Assembly: GCA_003650255.1 (NCBI GenBank)
Contig: QMOP01000064.1
Location: 1 to 6,966 of the forward strand
DNA length: 6,966 nt
Reading direction: 5' to 3'
Source: Caldisericota bacterium
GTDB lineage: Bacteria; CG03; B21-G15
A model generated the notes under the pieces. The model was given only the letters and a program-made list of their open reading frames with translations. It was not told where the DNA came from and searched no databases. The position numbers were made by a program, and so were the translations under genes. Of this stretch, positions 6,455-6,966 are shown piece after piece (position 1 is the stretch's first letter; every line of letters starts with the position of its first letter).

Positions 6455-6966
6455 AATTTAAGTCCTATATCAAATCTGTGAATTGATTCGTCAAGTTCTG
6501 AAAATGGAGAGAAACTATAATTTATAAGAAGCACTTTTCCCTCTTTTTCACTTCTAATTCCAGAACCCCCATACCATTCTCTCTTGAATAATTTATACTT
6601 TATTCCAAAACCAAAACTTAACCCCTCTGATAAACTCTCATAACCTGCTCTTACAAAATAGATTTCTTTAAAACAAACCTCTCCACCAAACCTCAAAATA
6701 TCCTCATATTCTCCATCCTCCCATTCAAAGTCAAAAAATAGATTTTCCCTCTTATAACCAACTCCAACCCTTAATCCTTCTGGCACATCAAGTTTTACCT
6801 TTTCACCATCAACTTTCAATCTAAAATCTCCAAAATTAAGATAAGAAACACCAAGTGAGAAATACTTCAAAAATGGAAAATAGATTCCAAAATCTAAAGC
6901 ATAACCATTTCCAGAAGAAGAATGTACTTTCTCATTAAGAATTTTTAAGTTTGCTCCCAAATACAA
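6451..6966 (-). CDS. PorV/PorQ-like outer-membrane beta-barrel protein, C-terminal part only
   Basis: The frame is open from the right edge, so the true start is outside the window; 171 residues are visible. They consist of alternating hydrophobic/polar strands broken by short charged turns (GYALDFGIYFPF, FSLGVSYLNFGDF, GLRVGVGYKRENLFFDF, IYFVRAGYESLSEG, LSFGFGIKYKLF). The last stretch, INYSFSPFSELDESIHRFDIGLKF in two halves, matches the (D/N)YxFxPFxxLxxxHRxxLxxxF ending of PorV/PorQ and UPF0164-type barrels. The C-terminal Phe is the BAM recognition residue. PorV proteins in Bacteroidota serve type IX secretion, but homologues are widespread in other diderm lineages with unknown jobs, so no secretion role is claimed. 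Its stop codon overlaps that of the converging pilin gene by 4 nt, and it is not part of the minus-strand pilin operon, which has its own promoter. Confidence 0.75.
   Translation of the reverse strand: MYLGANLKILNEKVHSSSGNGYALDFGIYFPFLKYFSLGVSYLNFGDFRLKVDGEKVKLDVPEGLRVGVGYKRENLFFDFEWEDGEYEDILRFGGEVCFKEIYFVRAGYESLSEGLSFGFGIKYKLFKREWYGGSGIRSEKEGKVLLINYSFSPFSELDESIHRFDIGLKF

Overview
The window comes from an AT-rich, double-membraned (diderm) bacterium, probably from a little-cultured lineage. The diderm call rests on a C-terminal outer-membrane beta-barrel fragment ending in Phe at the right edge, next to several type IV pilin-like genes. The G+C content looks like roughly one third by eye. Arginine is written almost only as AGA/AGG, a habit often seen in thermophiles, although AT bias also contributes. 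Groups such as Elusimicrobiota, Omnitrophota or WOR-3 carry similar combinations of pilins, FN3/FG-GAP giants and PorV-like barrels, but the sequence alone does not fix the taxon.

Layout. Positions 1-5918 are a compact minus-strand operon of three genes read from right to left. The first is a small PilV/GspI-like minor pilin (5526-5918). The second is a large PilX/GspK-like minor pilin with a repetitive passenger domain (4211-5560). The third is a giant exported protein that starts at 4211 and is still open at base 1, giving 1403 codons without a stop. The genes overlap by 35 nt and 1 nt. A short divergent intergenic region (5919-5980) carries two back-to-back sigma-70-type promoters whose -35 boxes share one base. 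The plus-strand promoter drives a single PilW/GspJ-like minor pilin (5981-6454) whose ATG lies at the predicted transcription start, so its mRNA is probably leaderless. That gene converges on the 3' end of a minus-strand PorV/PorQ-like barrel gene (6451 to beyond 6966). The two stop codons overlap inside a small inverted repeat.

How the genes may work together. The V-, W- and X-like pilins match the I-J-K trio that forms the tip complex of type IV pili and type II secretion pseudopili. The giant protein occupies the place that pilY1 holds in many pilus operons, directly after pilX, but its architecture is different. It has a signal-peptide-like N-terminus and a seven-bladed calcium-binding FG-GAP propeller. 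These are followed by six FN3 modules, one bacterial Ig module and invasin-like/ZU5-like modules. The most interesting hypothesis is that this is a non-homologous replacement for PilY1, a pilus-tip or pilus-exported adhesin. This is an inference from gene order and domain content.

Almost every base lies inside a gene. The only non-coding stretch is the 62-nt divergent promoter region. No RNA genes, insertion sequences or CRISPR arrays were seen.
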